A stretch of DNA of 64,000 nucleotides from Chitinophaga sp. LS1 (GCF_034274695.1 NZ_CP128362.1:6326501-6390500), one strand, 5' to 3'. Shown: positions 9,235 to 17,889, numbered from the stretch's first letter. The notes: generated by a model from the letters alone, not told the origin. Program-made: numbers and translations.

Positions 9235-9358
9235 GTCAGGCGGATTGATCAGCGGTTTGAACATAACCAGAAGGCCGGTTTGATCCGGGGGGTGATTTGA
9301 TCAGAGGGATTGGTTTGATCAGAGTCCAATTTGATCATGGCCCCTATTTTGATCATGC
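9235..9358 (-). repeat. About 17-bp TGATCA array starting at the VOC stop codon
   Basis: On the coding strand TGATCAAA or a close variant recurs with 16-18-bp spacing, six to seven times. The first copy is the VOC gene's own TGA stop (GCA TGA TCA). Variants near the gene are exact; the distal ones (GGATCAAA, TGTTCAAA, TGATCAAT) are decayed. Confidence 0.8.
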
Positions 9359-10192
9359 ATTTTCCAATTCTGTATAGATAAGCTTCTTCATCTTCATCAA
9401 TGCCCCCATTACATGCTGGAACTTACCTGGATTCGTCATCCATTCACCCAGTTTATCAGGAACGATCTGCCAGCTGATACCATATTTATCGACCAGCCAG
9501 CCGCAGGCCACCTCATGGCCACCGTTGGCGATCAGGCCATCCCAATATTTGTCAATTTCGGCCTGATCCTTACAGTTTACCACCAGGGAAATGGCGTCCA
9601 CAAAGCCAAATCCATGTTCGGCAGAGCTATCCATGGCCATGGTCACGAAGTTCTTGATTTTGAACTGAGCGTGCTTTACATAATTGGTATTGTCCTCTCC
9701 TTCGCTATATTTCAGAATACCCTGTATACCGTTTTCAGGGAATAAACTGCTATAGAAGTGCACCGCCTCTTCTGCTTTGCCGGCTTTAGGACCGGTGAAC
9801 ATCAGGGTGGGGCAGAATTTCTGGTTCATATCGTTTTTGCCACCGGTATATAGCTGCCAGGAGATGCCAAATTTATCCTGCACCCAGGCGTATTTGGAAC
9901 TCCAGGGGTAGGTATCCAATGGCATGAGGGCGCTGCCGCCGTTGATCAGTTTTAGGTAATATGCTTCTGTATCTTGCTCATTTTCACTCAATACCATGAA
10001 GGAAATGGATGGATTGGGGGTGGATGAAGGCCTGTCATTGAGTAACATAAATTGCTGACCGCTCAGTTTGAGCGTGATTACGATTGGGTTGGAGGAGGTA
10101 ATGGCGCCGTCTCCAAAGGTGTCTAAGTAAAAGTCAGCCGCTTCCGCAATTTTGCCTTTGATGGTGAGGCAAGGATAGATGGAATTGTTCAT
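9353..10192 (-). CDS. Duplicated PhnB-type VOC family protein
   Basis: 279 residues from the ATG at 10192; the frame extends three codons upstream to a TTG. Two tandem PhnB-like vicinal-oxygen-chelate domains are visible. The first covers about residues 1-120 (YPCLTIKGKIAEAADFYLDTFGD, written here only as its opening motif, ending KFGISWQLY). The second covers about 126-270 (CPTLMFTGPKAGKAEEAVHFY, ending KYGISWQIVP). The repeated GISWQ and A-x-x-FY motifs mark the two halves. Proteins of this class are usually annotated as 3-demethylubiquinone methyltransferase-like or glyoxalase-like, but the substrate is unknown. No signal peptide, cytosolic. It stands alone. Confidence 0.85.
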   Translation of the reverse strand: MNNSIYPCLTIKGKIAEAADFYLDTFGDGAITSSNPIVITLKLSGQQFMLLNDRPSSTPNPSISFMVLSENEQDTEAYYLKLINGGSALMPLDTYPWSSKYAWVQDKFGISWQLYTGGKNDMNQKFCPTLMFTGPKAGKAEEAVHFYSSLFPENGIQGILKYSEGEDNTNYVKHAQFKIKNFVTMAMDSSAEHGFGFVDAISLVVNCKDQAEIDKYWDGLIANGGHEVACGWLVDKYGISWQIVPDKLGEWMTNPGKFQHVMGALMKMKKLIYTELENA

Positions 10193-10221
10193 GATGGTCA
10201 ATTATGTTATTAATGAGTAGT

Positions 10222-10411
10222 TTTTGCGATACAACTTTTTGAAGAGCTGTTGTGCTATGAGGTCTTTAACTTTTGTCATGCACTCTTTAATGAAGGGGCT
10301 GTTTTGCCTTACAACTTTTTAAAGCGCTGTTCTGCCATGCCCTCTTTAATTTTTGTCATGCACTCTTCAATGAAGGAGCTGTTTTGCCTTACGACTTCTT
10401 AAAGCGCCTTT
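10222..10411 (-). repeat. 80-bp tandem array at the 3' end of the 10399 gene
   Basis: Blocks acaactttttt-like at 10231, 10311 and 10391 and ttttgtcatg at 10271 and 10351 give an exact 80-bp period. About 2.4 copies fill the gap between the VOC start and the stop of the next gene. The copy nearest the gene includes its last codons (GTAAAAAAGGCGCTTTAA). On the coding strand two copies can be read as similar peptides, ECMTKIKEGMAEQ and ECMTKVKDLIAQQ. Confidence 0.9.
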
Positions 10412-10809
10412 TTTACCATACAACGACACAGGTCCATCCCCATATACCATTCAATGCAAAAGCCCGCAGGGTCAATGCTACTATCGTGAATTAATTGCTG
10501 GAAAGCATTGCCAATGGCAGGAATGTCCTTCATAAAATCATGAACGTCGATGAACAGGTACCCTCCTTTTGAGATCACTTTAGTCTCCAGGCTATGTTTG
10601 GAGAACTCACCAGGGTGCAATTCGGCTGCCGCTGCCTTATACAAAATACGACCATCTCCGGCTGGCCAGGAAAGCCCGAAATACATCCTTTTTTCGTCGA
10701 AAGGAACAAGGCTATGTAAGGTCTCATGGGCCTGCTTTACTCCTTCTGGGAAGGAGCTGGCAGAGACACAATAGACAAGTATATCGCTTTGTAAAGTAGT
10801 AGTTTCCAT
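10399..10809 (-). CDS. Small hypothetical protein, possibly GyrI-like
   Basis: 136 residues, no signal peptide. The segments SSFPEGVKQAHETLHSLVP, MYFGLSWPAGDG and YLFIDVHDFMKDIPAIGNAF, with GFCIEWYMG near the end, resemble the ligand-binding fold of GyrI/AraC effector-binding proteins. The match is by eye and weak. If right, it would be a stand-alone small-molecule binder in the cytosol. Its promoter region is occupied by the 78-bp array belonging to the 3' end of the amidohydrolase gene, and its own 3' end seeds the 80-bp array. It is therefore bracketed by repeats on both sides. Confidence 0.65.
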   Translation of the reverse strand: METTTLQSDILVYCVSASSFPEGVKQAHETLHSLVPFDEKRMYFGLSWPAGDGRILYKAAAAELHPGEFSKHSLETKVISKGGYLFIDVHDFMKDIPAIGNAFQQLIHDSSIDPAGFCIEWYMGMDLCRCMVKKAL

Positions 10810-10839
10810 ACTGTAAACATACGATCATTAGGAACGGTT

Positions 10840-11180
10840 CATAGGGGGTAAAAAAGACAATTAACAGGTAAAATACGACACCATGACTCAGCCGCTGGAA
10901 AAATATAAAAAACTGCTTTCCGACAGGTGAAAAGCACAATTAAGGAGTAAAATGCAATAACCTAAGATTCGGCAAGATGAGGGATACTCCTTTCATAACT
11001 GATGAAAGGCATGATTACCGGGTAAAACCTACAAATGACGCAGATTCTGCAAGATCTGGGATACTTCCCTGCACAACCGGTGAAAGGCATGATTACCGGG
11101 TAAAACCTACAATTGACGCGGATTCTGCAAGATCTGGGATACTTCCCTGCATAACCGGCGAAAGGCATGATTACCGGGTA
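10840..11180 (-). repeat. 78-bp tandem array at the 3' end of the amidohydrolase gene
   Basis: The plus-strand block gaaaggcatgattaccgggt ends at about 11022, 11100 and 11178 (78-bp period). Decayed copies are recognisable at about 10946 and 10867 (agtaaaa and ggtaaaa followed by related sequence). The copy nearest the gene contains its last codons and stop (ATTACCCGGTAA). TGCAGAAT at matching spacing shows that the unit reaches further into the coding region. Similarity falls with distance from the stop. Confidence 0.9.
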
Positions 11181-12433
11181 ATATCCAACACTATAACCCC
11201 ATTCTGCATCACCATGGAAACCAGCTTCACAACCGCAATATCTGCCACCGGATCTCCCTTTACTGCAATCAGATCGGCCACATAACCAGCCCTGATATTT
11301 CCCAGCAGCGGCAAACCAAATACACTTGCATTGACAGCTGTAGCCGCATGTAGTACATCAATAGGTTTCATACCGTATTCTACCATTAGCAACATCTCAC
11401 GACTATTATCACCATGTGCAAATACACCTACATCCCCTCCCATACAAATAGTAACACCTGCCTTCATCGCGTCATTAAAGATCTTGTGCTTTTGTTTTAT
11501 CGCAACCGTTTCCTGGTCTATGCCTTTACGCCAGCCTTTATAACTGGCAATAGATTCAGTAGCTGTAAGTGTAGGACACAATGCAATACCTTTCTCTTTC
11601 ATCAACCTGAATAATTCAGGCGTTCCCCCATCCCCATGTTCAATAGTACGCACACCCGCCTCTATAGCGCGGCGCATCCCCTCTTCAGTGCCGGAATGTA
11701 CCACCACATACCGACCACTACTACCAGCTACTTCTACCGCAAGCTTAAGTTCTGTAGCCGTAAACGTAGGTGCCGGTGTTTTATTCAACCCCCATCGGTA
11801 ATCTGCATATAATTTAATCACATCAGCACCATGGCCGATCTGAGATCGAATGGCTTTTGTAAGGCCATCCGTACCATCAGCTTCTTCAGCGCCAAGCGGA
11901 ATATCACCATTGTATCCTTTAGGCCCATAACTACCAGTGGCAACAATAGCACGGGTAGCAACGATTAAACGGGGACCTGGAATAATACCTTTATTAATCG
12001 CTTCTTTTAAACCAGCATCATCATACATCGCCCCTTCCGTACCCAGATCCCGTGCAGTAGTGAACCCCGCCATAAGCGTAGCTCTGGCATGCACTACAGC
12101 GCGGGCCGTACGTTCCGCTCCTGATTCAGTGAGCACCTGATCATTCCAGCTGGTTTCATTATAAGGATGTAAGAAAAGATGTGAATGGCCTTCTATAAGC
12201 CCAGGCATAAGGGTCATGCCTTTCAGGTCAATAACAGTTACTTTTTCAGGCACCTGGATAGTTGCAGGATCGCCGGCAGCCACGATCTGACTATCCCTCA
12301 CCAATACCCACCAGTTAGCATGCATAACAGTTCCGTCAAATACACGATCCGGTTTGAAAAGGTAAGAGGACTGGGCATTGACAGATATATTGAATAGAAG
12401 GAAAAAAGCAAAAACGACGTATCTCATATTCAT
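11171..12433 (-). CDS. Secreted metal-dependent amidohydrolase
   Basis: 420 residues. A signal peptide (about 1-20, ending VNAQ) is followed by the composite beta-sandwich/TIM barrel of the amidohydrolase superfamily. Metal ligands are visible: HSH in EGHSHLFLHP (first strand), the lysine region VIKLYADYRWG, a histidine in VVHSGTEEG, another in RTIEHGDGG and the aspartate in GGDVGVFAHG. It resembles the imidazolonepropionase-like or Xaa-Pro (prolidase-type) amidohydrolases that are commonly exported in Bacteroidota. A hydrolase acting on a cyclic amide or dipeptide in the periplasm is likely; the substrate is unknown. The gene stands alone, and its 3' end seeds the 78-bp array. Confidence 0.88.
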   Translation of the reverse strand: MNMRYVVFAFFLLFNISVNAQSSYLFKPDRVFDGTVMHANWWVLVRDSQIVAAGDPATIQVPEKVTVIDLKGMTLMPGLIEGHSHLFLHPYNETSWNDQVLTESGAERTARAVVHARATLMAGFTTARDLGTEGAMYDDAGLKEAINKGIIPGPRLIVATRAIVATGSYGPKGYNGDIPLGAEEADGTDGLTKAIRSQIGHGADVIKLYADYRWGLNKTPAPTFTATELKLAVEVAGSSGRYVVVHSGTEEGMRRAIEAGVRTIEHGDGGTPELFRLMKEKGIALCPTLTATESIASYKGWRKGIDQETVAIKQKHKIFNDAMKAGVTICMGGDVGVFAHGDNSREMLLMVEYGMKPIDVLHAATAVNASVFGLPLLGNIRAGYVADLIAVKGDPVADIAVVKLVSMVMQNGVIVLDITR

Positions 12434-12485
12434 TCTTTGGCTTACAGTTTAGCTGGTTATACCGCCGGCAGCAAGGAAAAAATAA

Positions 12486-12612
12486 CAAATATTCCTTTAA
12501 TAAAATTATTCCCTCTTTAAAGGAATTCCCTCCTTAAGATCCCATCATTAAAATGATTCCATCATTAATAAAAAGCGATTCCTCTTTAAAAAAGAATGAT
12601 TCCTTCTTTATC
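12486..12612 (-). repeat. Degenerate short repeats after the DUF5995 stop
   Basis: On the coding strand about seven units of 14-24 bp share the core TAA(A/T)GA(T/G)GGAATC, beginning with the stop codon itself (TGATAAAGAAGGAATC). The region is A/T-rich, so part of the similarity may be compositional. Confidence 0.55.
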
Positions 12613-13381
12613 ACCGCACCTTAAGATACATTTTTTGATAATTCCTTAGGATATTGGTAATCTTAGAAGGATTTTTCAGCTCAAATAAATGGATAAAAAA
12701 AACAGTTATTTTGATAAAGCCTTTGGTGGTGACAATACTCCCACCCAGTTTATGAATATCCTGATCTCTGGAAGCAATTGTATTTCCACTATTATATAAA
12801 TCCTCTGCAAAGCACCATGCTCCATCTCTCGCATTACTCAGTGCAAACTGGATTAACAATGAATTATTTCCTGAATGTTTGCCTAGTAAAGATAGTAAGG
12901 GAGATATTCTATTTAGCTCGTTGATCACTTCATAACTCAAGGCCGCGAGAATAGTATTAATACTATTAAAGTCCTGGTGTATTAACTGTAAAGGGGTATT
13001 ATATTCTTTCGCTATTTCCACTACTGCTACGCCAAGATCCAGATTAATATGCGCATTCATACCTAACAGTAAATGCTGCAAAACCAATACAGATCTCTTT
13101 TGTAGCTGCTCAAACGTCACTTGCCATGATAAGGATACACCGGTTTTATTCTTCGCCGTCCATTCATCATAAGCCGCAATGTAACGATTGGCAAAGACCA
13201 CATCCAGTCTTTCCATTCTCGGTCCATCCTGAAACTCTCCTGCTGCAATTCCTTCTTTTACACGACATGTGACTTTGTGGTATAAGGCAGCGAAATAGCC
13301 GGCCCTGTTATCTGTGGTGATAGATGTTGCGATGATCTCCTCTAACCGGGAAATCACCTCATTAATAGTTTGCGCGGGCAT
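12611..13381 (-). CDS. DUF5995 family protein
   Basis: 256 residues, no signal peptide or membrane segment. The protein looks all-helical. Typical features are TDNRAGYFAALYHKVT near the N-terminus, RMERLDVVFANRYI, LLLGMNAHINLDLGVAV in the middle and ARDGAWCFAEDLY later. I recognise this as the DUF5995 family common in Bacteroidota and Actinobacteria, whose function is unknown; conserved His and Asp residues in the MNAHINLDL segment suggest a metal or ligand site. It stands alone, 230 bp from the DUF2723 gene, with an A/T-rich repetitive 3' flank. Confidence 0.8.
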   Translation of the reverse strand: MPAQTINEVISRLEEIIATSITTDNRAGYFAALYHKVTCRVKEGIAAGEFQDGPRMERLDVVFANRYIAAYDEWTAKNKTGVSLSWQVTFEQLQKRSVLVLQHLLLGMNAHINLDLGVAVVEIAKEYNTPLQLIHQDFNSINTILAALSYEVINELNRISPLLSLLGKHSGNNSLLIQFALSNARDGAWCFAEDLYNSGNTIASRDQDIHKLGGSIVTTKGFIKITVFFIHLFELKNPSKITNILRNYQKMYLKVR

Positions 13382-13531
13382 ATTTTGGGGTTTGATAGCT
13401 ACTAAGATAATAAAAAATGTCCGGCGCAGTCACGTAATGATGGATCCTGCGGCCATTCTCCCCTGCCGAAAAATCAACACTTCAATAACTTGCTCGGACC
13501 TGTTTCAGAATTGATACCCAATAAGATAAAA

Positions 13532-13562
13532 AAATCCCCGGCTCTAAAAGAACCGGGGATTA
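13532..13562 (-). terminator. Terminator of the DUF2723 gene
   Basis: AATCCCCGG / CCGGGGATT stem; on the minus strand it is followed by TTTTTTTATC. Good intrinsic terminator. Confidence 0.85.
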
Positions 13563-13565
13563 TAC

Positions 13566-13660
13566 TTACTAATAATATATTAACCAGCTGGCGTCACATT
13601 GCCACCAGGCCTATAATTTACTTAGTGCTATCGTCTGTACTGATCACATTACCACCAGGT
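13566..13660 (-). repeat. 50-bp duplication of the DUF2723 3' end
   Basis: tcacattgccaccaggc (13594-13610) repeats tcacattaccaccaggt (13644-13660), 15 of 17 bases at 50-bp spacing, and both copies run on to a TAA. The inner copy codes PGGNVISTDDSTK-stop; the outer copy, in its own frame, spells PGGNVTPAG-stop. Confidence 0.75.
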
Positions 13661-16600
13661 AAATCCTGCATGGCATGATGCGCAGTATCGCTAAAGTCTG
13701 ATTTCATACGATCCAGTAATGAAATAAACTGTTGCGCCATCTGTCCATCACGCTGCAAATCGCTGGTCATTCTGTTCTCAGGCAGACTACGATAATAGTT
13801 GATCTGCTGCTGACAATCCTTCTTGATCAGACTGGCAATCTGCTCAGCCTTCGCCTTATCACCAGCCAGGTAGTACGCATATACAGTCTGCATAGAACTG
13901 TAGTTATGCATCTGCCCCGGAGTAGTCATCGCATAAGGGAACGTGCTTTGCAACAGGTTGCTATCCGCCTTGTTCAGTGCCAGTAACGCCTGATCTTTCT
14001 TATTATCCAGCGCCAGTGCAGTACCCAGGCGGGTATAAGCATTTCTCAGATACTGAAGCAGCTTACGGTTTGGTTCGTCGAAGTAAGTAGTTGGAATATT
14101 CGCACCACCGAAGGTGAATTTATTCATCATTACATCGTACATCACCGGCACGTTCACATTCTTCTCAGCACCCATTGGATCTTCGCTTTCTTCTTTCTTC
14201 AGTGGAACCAGGCGATAGGTCAGACCATCCATACGGAGGTAGTCGTTCAGACCCAGATCGGTAGGGCTGGTGAAATAGATAGGGCGTTTCCATGCATTGG
14301 TAGCAATGATATCCAGTGCAGCCAGGTCATTCTTCAGCAGGTAGTTCTTATTTACCTGGAATGGCAGCTGTGGCAGGATACGGCTGCTGTCGTACGCACT
14401 TACAGTATTGGAAGCCAGTACTTCAGCTTTATCAACAGGAATGAACAGTCTCTTTACAGGGAGGTAGTTCATCTGCTCATTACTCTGAGTGGTTACCATC
14501 GCACGACTGTCAGTAGAACCCATGAAGTTCAGTACTTCTTTCAGGTTATAGAATTTATCCTGCGGGAAGTTACCACCATCATAGAACTGAACGTAGTTGT
14601 GGTTTTCGCCACGGTATTTATCCGCACTCCAAGTCATTGGAATAGCTGGACTCTGGTTTACCGCCTGGCGGGCCTGATCGATATACCAGTCAACACCAAG
14701 CAAGCTCAGGTTGATCACACGTACATCGGTACGAACACCTTCTACTTCCTGTGCAAACCACAGCGGGTAAGTATCGTTATCACCTACAGTGAAGAGGATC
14801 GCATTCGGCGCACATGAATTAAGGTAGTCAGAAGCCACGTCTTTAGCAATCGTTTTGGTAGAACGATCATGATCATCCCACTCCTGCGCACCCATCAGTA
14901 CAGGTACTGCCAGGATACAGATCACAGTAGCGATTGGCGCAGCAACTGCCAGTTTGGTTTTGCTCTTCAGGAACTGATATACTGCCAGTACACCCAGACC
15001 AATCCACACCGCATAAGCATAGAAAGATCCTACATAAGCGTAGTCACGCTCACGTGGCTGGTTACCAGCCTGGTTTAGGTAAAGTACGATCGCGAAACCT
15101 GTGAAGAAGAACAGCAGACCTACAACAAGGGTATCGCGGCGGTGGTATTTATAATGATACAACAGACCGAATATACCTAAGAGGAATGGCAGGAGGAACA
15201 GGGTATTGTGACCCTTGTTGTTCTTCAAACTATCTGGCATGTTAGACTGGTCACCATACAGGAAGTTGTCGATGAAAGGAATACCGGAAATCCAGTTACC
15301 ATCTCTCACGTTACCATAACCCTGTGTATCGTTCTGTTTACCAGCAAAGTTCCACATGAAGTAACGGAAGTACATAAAGTTAACCTGGTATTCCAGGAAG
15401 AACTTCACATTGTCGCCAAAAGTTGGCTTTTCACCCTGTTGTAAGCCCAGGAAGCTACGATAGTAGTCAGCATGGCCCTGATCGTTGGACGCGTCCCAAA
15501 CACGTGGGAACAGCATTTTATCTTCTGGAGCATAAACAGGTTCCTGTTTTTTGCCGGCAACTACATATTTAGGTTTACCGTTTTCATCAAAACCGCGTGC
15601 GTACACATTGCTGGTTTCTTTGTATTCGGAAGGACGGGCAGTAAATACCTGACCATAGATCAGCGGGAAATCACCATACTGCTCACGACCCAGGTAACCA
15701 ACCAGGGAGATCGGGTTATCTACGTTATACATATCTACAGCCGGATTAGCAGTAGACCTCACCATGGTGGTAATATAAGTGGAGTAACCCAGTAACAGGA
15801 AGAGCGTACAGTAGATAGTCAGCTTGGTTGCATGTACAACATTTGGTAGCAACAGGTTACCACCAGCCTGTTTAACCACCCATGGAATACCCAGTACCGC
15901 ACCTGCGATGATGATCTTCAGGAATATCATACCACTACCATCAGCGTCGATGAATGCAGGGATGAGGATTACGGAAGAGATCAGGATCAATGGAGCATAA
16001 ATGCCGAATTTCGGATTTTTCAGACCATAGATCAGGGCTGCAATAATTGCAATAAAGTAGAATCCAAAACCAGTGAAGAAAGGCAGGTGCAGATAGTTTA
16101 CGAAGAACACATCCATATAACCGGAAGCCTTGATGGTATCCTGGATAATGAATTTCTGTATCAGACCGGTTATCGCACAACCAATAATAAACGCCCAGAA
16201 GGTACCCATTGGGGTCGCTTTGTAACGTTTAAAGTAATATACCATCACAATAGCAGGGATGGTGAGGAGGTTCAGCAGGTGGACACCAATAGAGAGCCCC
16301 ATCATGAAAGCGATGAACACGATCCAGCGGTCGGCATAAGCCTCTTCGGATTCATGTTCCCATTTCAGGATAGCCCAGAATACGATGGCAGTGAAGAAAG
16401 ACGACATAGCGTATACCTCACCTTCCACAGCAGAGAACCAGAATGAGTCAGAGAAAGTATAAGCGAGGGCACCTACGATACCTGCGCCCATGATAGCGAT
16501 CATTTTTTCGCCGGAGATCGATTCGCCTGCCTTCACCATAAGGCGGCGTGCAAAGTGGGTAATGGTCCAAAAGAGGAACAGGATAGTGAATCCACTTGCA

Positions 16601-16845
16601 AGGGCAGACATCGTGTTAACACCAATAGCGGCATGCTTCTGGCCGAAGAAAATAATAAAGAGCCTACCCAACAGCACAAAAAGCGGAGCCCCTGGAGGGT
16701 GAGGGATCTGCACCTTTGCGGCGGTGCTAATAAACTCACCGCAGTCCCATAAGCTGCCGGTCGCCTCCATAGTCATAATATAGACAGTGCAGGCAATGAT
16801 ACAAATAACCCAACCCACAATGTTGTTGGTCCTTTTAAAATTCAT
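13618..16845 (-). CDS. DUF2723 (TMEM260-like) polytopic membrane protein
   Basis: 1075 residues. The N-terminal half holds about ten to twelve membrane helices and the loop GSLWDCGEFISTAAKVQIPHPPGAPL, of which the conserved parts are WDCGEF and HPPGAP. The C-terminal half is soluble, with TVGDNDTYPLWFAQEVEG and several TPR-like helices near the end. This is the DUF2723 family, widespread in Bacteroidota. The human relative TMEM260 is an O-mannosyltransferase, so a GT-C-type protein glycosyltransferase at the inner membrane is the best guess. The DCGE acidic motif in the first loop fits the catalytic Asp/Glu of that fold. Stand-alone gene with its own terminator. Confidence 0.9.
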   Translation of the reverse strand: MNFKRTNNIVGWVICIIACTVYIMTMEATGSLWDCGEFISTAAKVQIPHPPGAPLFVLLGRLFIIFFGQKHAAIGVNTMSALASGFTILFLFWTITHFARRLMVKAGESISGEKMIAIMGAGIVGALAYTFSDSFWFSAVEGEVYAMSSFFTAIVFWAILKWEHESEEAYADRWIVFIAFMMGLSIGVHLLNLLTIPAIVMVYYFKRYKATPMGTFWAFIIGCAITGLIQKFIIQDTIKASGYMDVFFVNYLHLPFFTGFGFYFIAIIAALIYGLKNPKFGIYAPLILISSVILIPAFIDADGSGMIFLKIIIAGAVLGIPWVVKQAGGNLLLPNVVHATKLTIYCTLFLLLGYSTYITTMVRSTANPAVDMYNVDNPISLVGYLGREQYGDFPLIYGQVFTARPSEYKETSNVYARGFDENGKPKYVVAGKKQEPVYAPEDKMLFPRVWDASNDQGHADYYRSFLGLQQGEKPTFGDNVKFFLEYQVNFMYFRYFMWNFAGKQNDTQGYGNVRDGNWISGIPFIDNFLYGDQSNMPDSLKNNKGHNTLFLLPFLLGIFGLLYHYKYHRRDTLVVGLLFFFTGFAIVLYLNQAGNQPRERDYAYVGSFYAYAVWIGLGVLAVYQFLKSKTKLAVAAPIATVICILAVPVLMGAQEWDDHDRSTKTIAKDVASDYLNSCAPNAILFTVGDNDTYPLWFAQEVEGVRTDVRVINLSLLGVDWYIDQARQAVNQSPAIPMTWSADKYRGENHNYVQFYDGGNFPQDKFYNLKEVLNFMGSTDSRAMVTTQSNEQMNYLPVKRLFIPVDKAEVLASNTVSAYDSSRILPQLPFQVNKNYLLKNDLAALDIIATNAWKRPIYFTSPTDLGLNDYLRMDGLTYRLVPLKKEESEDPMGAEKNVNVPVMYDVMMNKFTFGGANIPTTYFDEPNRKLLQYLRNAYTRLGTALALDNKKDQALLALNKADSNLLQSTFPYAMTTPGQMHNYSSMQTVYAYYLAGDKAKAEQIASLIKKDCQQQINYYRSLPENRMTSDLQRDGQMAQQFISLLDRMKSDFSDTAHHAMQDLPGGNVISTDDSTK

Positions 16846-17025
16846 AGAGATGTTTTAGGTCCGACAAAAATAGAAAAAGTGGCAAATTATGATAATTAGA
16901 GATAACAGTTTTAACTTTTTCTTTAATAAGTGAAAAAAAATGAAGATTTACAGGGATTTATGGGGTTTGGGGTGAGATTTTTTAATACCATTTTAATTCA
17001 GGGGGGCCTCTTTCCGGATAAAATC

Positions 17026-17051
17026 AAAAATGCCGGCCATGGGGCCGGCAT
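17026..17051 (-). terminator. Terminator of the SAM hydroxide adenosyltransferase gene
   Basis: ATGCCGGCC / GGCCGGCAT stem with TTTTTG tail on the minus strand, four bases after the stop codon. TGATTTTAT-CCGG flanks it on both sides as a 13-base near repeat that begins at the stop codon. Confidence 0.85.
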
Positions 17052-17055
17052 AAAA

Positions 17056-17889
17056 TCAGTTAAATATGACTCTGACCGTCTGGTAAAACGACAGTTTCTG
17101 GTACCCGGTATTCTGCTGGCTCGTCAACTGATCCCTGCGGAACCCTTGTAAACCAAACAAACCGGCAGCATTACCTTTATTAATAGCGATCTCCAGGTAA
17201 CCGGCGGCATTGAACATGGCCAGTTTATGTCCTTCCGGTACATCGGAATAGGTTTCACTGAGGGAGGAAATGACTTCATCCCTGCGGAAAAAGATAGAGA
17301 ACTTTCTATTCTGGCGCTGCTCTTCGAACTGTTTGCGGGTGATATTCACTACAACATTTTCGAAGTTGTCGATATGAATGATCTGACCATCGATATAATC
17401 CTGCCCGGTCATGGGCTGTAAGTTATTCTTAATAACGTATTCGTTTGCCTGTTCTCCCAGGTCAGCTAATTTCTTACCGCTTTTGAGATCATTGAATGCC
17501 TGAGCAAAACGTCTCAGTATACCAAAGGTATCTTTCGCCTGATCTTTTCCGAGCGGTAATTTGACAACTACTCCAGGTAACCCTTCTGCAATCATGGTAA
17601 TCAGCCCGTTATCTGCGCAGGCGATATATTGACCATTGTGCTGAGCGAGCAACACATGATCTGCTTTTCTATCGAACAGATTAATGAGTACCATATGAAA
17701 TGTACCTGCTGCAAAATGCGCGAAAGCACCTTTACAGATATACGTAGCCTGCGGCAGGTTGAACGGAGAAATCTGGTGAGTAACGTCCACTAACTGAGCA
17801 CCGGGACAGTCCTGCGACAGCTGCCCTTTCATGGCGCCGACGAGGTAATCCTGTAAACCGATATCTGATGTTAGTGTTATAATGGACAT
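17056..17889 (-). CDS. SAM hydroxide adenosyltransferase (DUF62) family protein
   Basis: 277 residues, about the normal length. The N-terminal domain opens with ITLTSDIGLQDYLVGAMKG, where the Asp of the T(S)D motif binds SAM, and includes VDVTHQISPFN and ACADNGLI. The smaller C-terminal barrel contains GQIIHIDNFENVVVNI. The family is homologous to fluorinase and chlorinase but normally hydrolyses SAM to adenosine and methionine. Cytosolic. It lies alone between terminators. I see no halide-specific loop that would argue for a halogenase. Confidence 0.9.
   Translation of the reverse strand: MSIITLTSDIGLQDYLVGAMKGQLSQDCPGAQLVDVTHQISPFNLPQATYICKGAFAHFAAGTFHMVLINLFDRKADHVLLAQHNGQYIACADNGLITMIAEGLPGVVVKLPLGKDQAKDTFGILRRFAQAFNDLKSGKKLADLGEQANEYVIKNNLQPMTGQDYIDGQIIHIDNFENVVVNITRKQFEEQRQNRKFSIFFRRDEVISSLSETYSDVPEGHKLAMFNAAGYLEIAINKGNAAGLFGLQGFRRDQLTSQQNTGYQKLSFYQTVRVIFN

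Noticed and set aside
10840..11180. CRISPR array
   Set aside because: Unit of 78 bp with no repeat-spacer structure; the whole unit is repeated and it decays, so it is a plain tandem array.
17056..17889. Fluorinase or chlorinase
   Set aside because: It belongs to the superfamily, but nothing points to halide use; hydrolysis of SAM is the default for these proteins.
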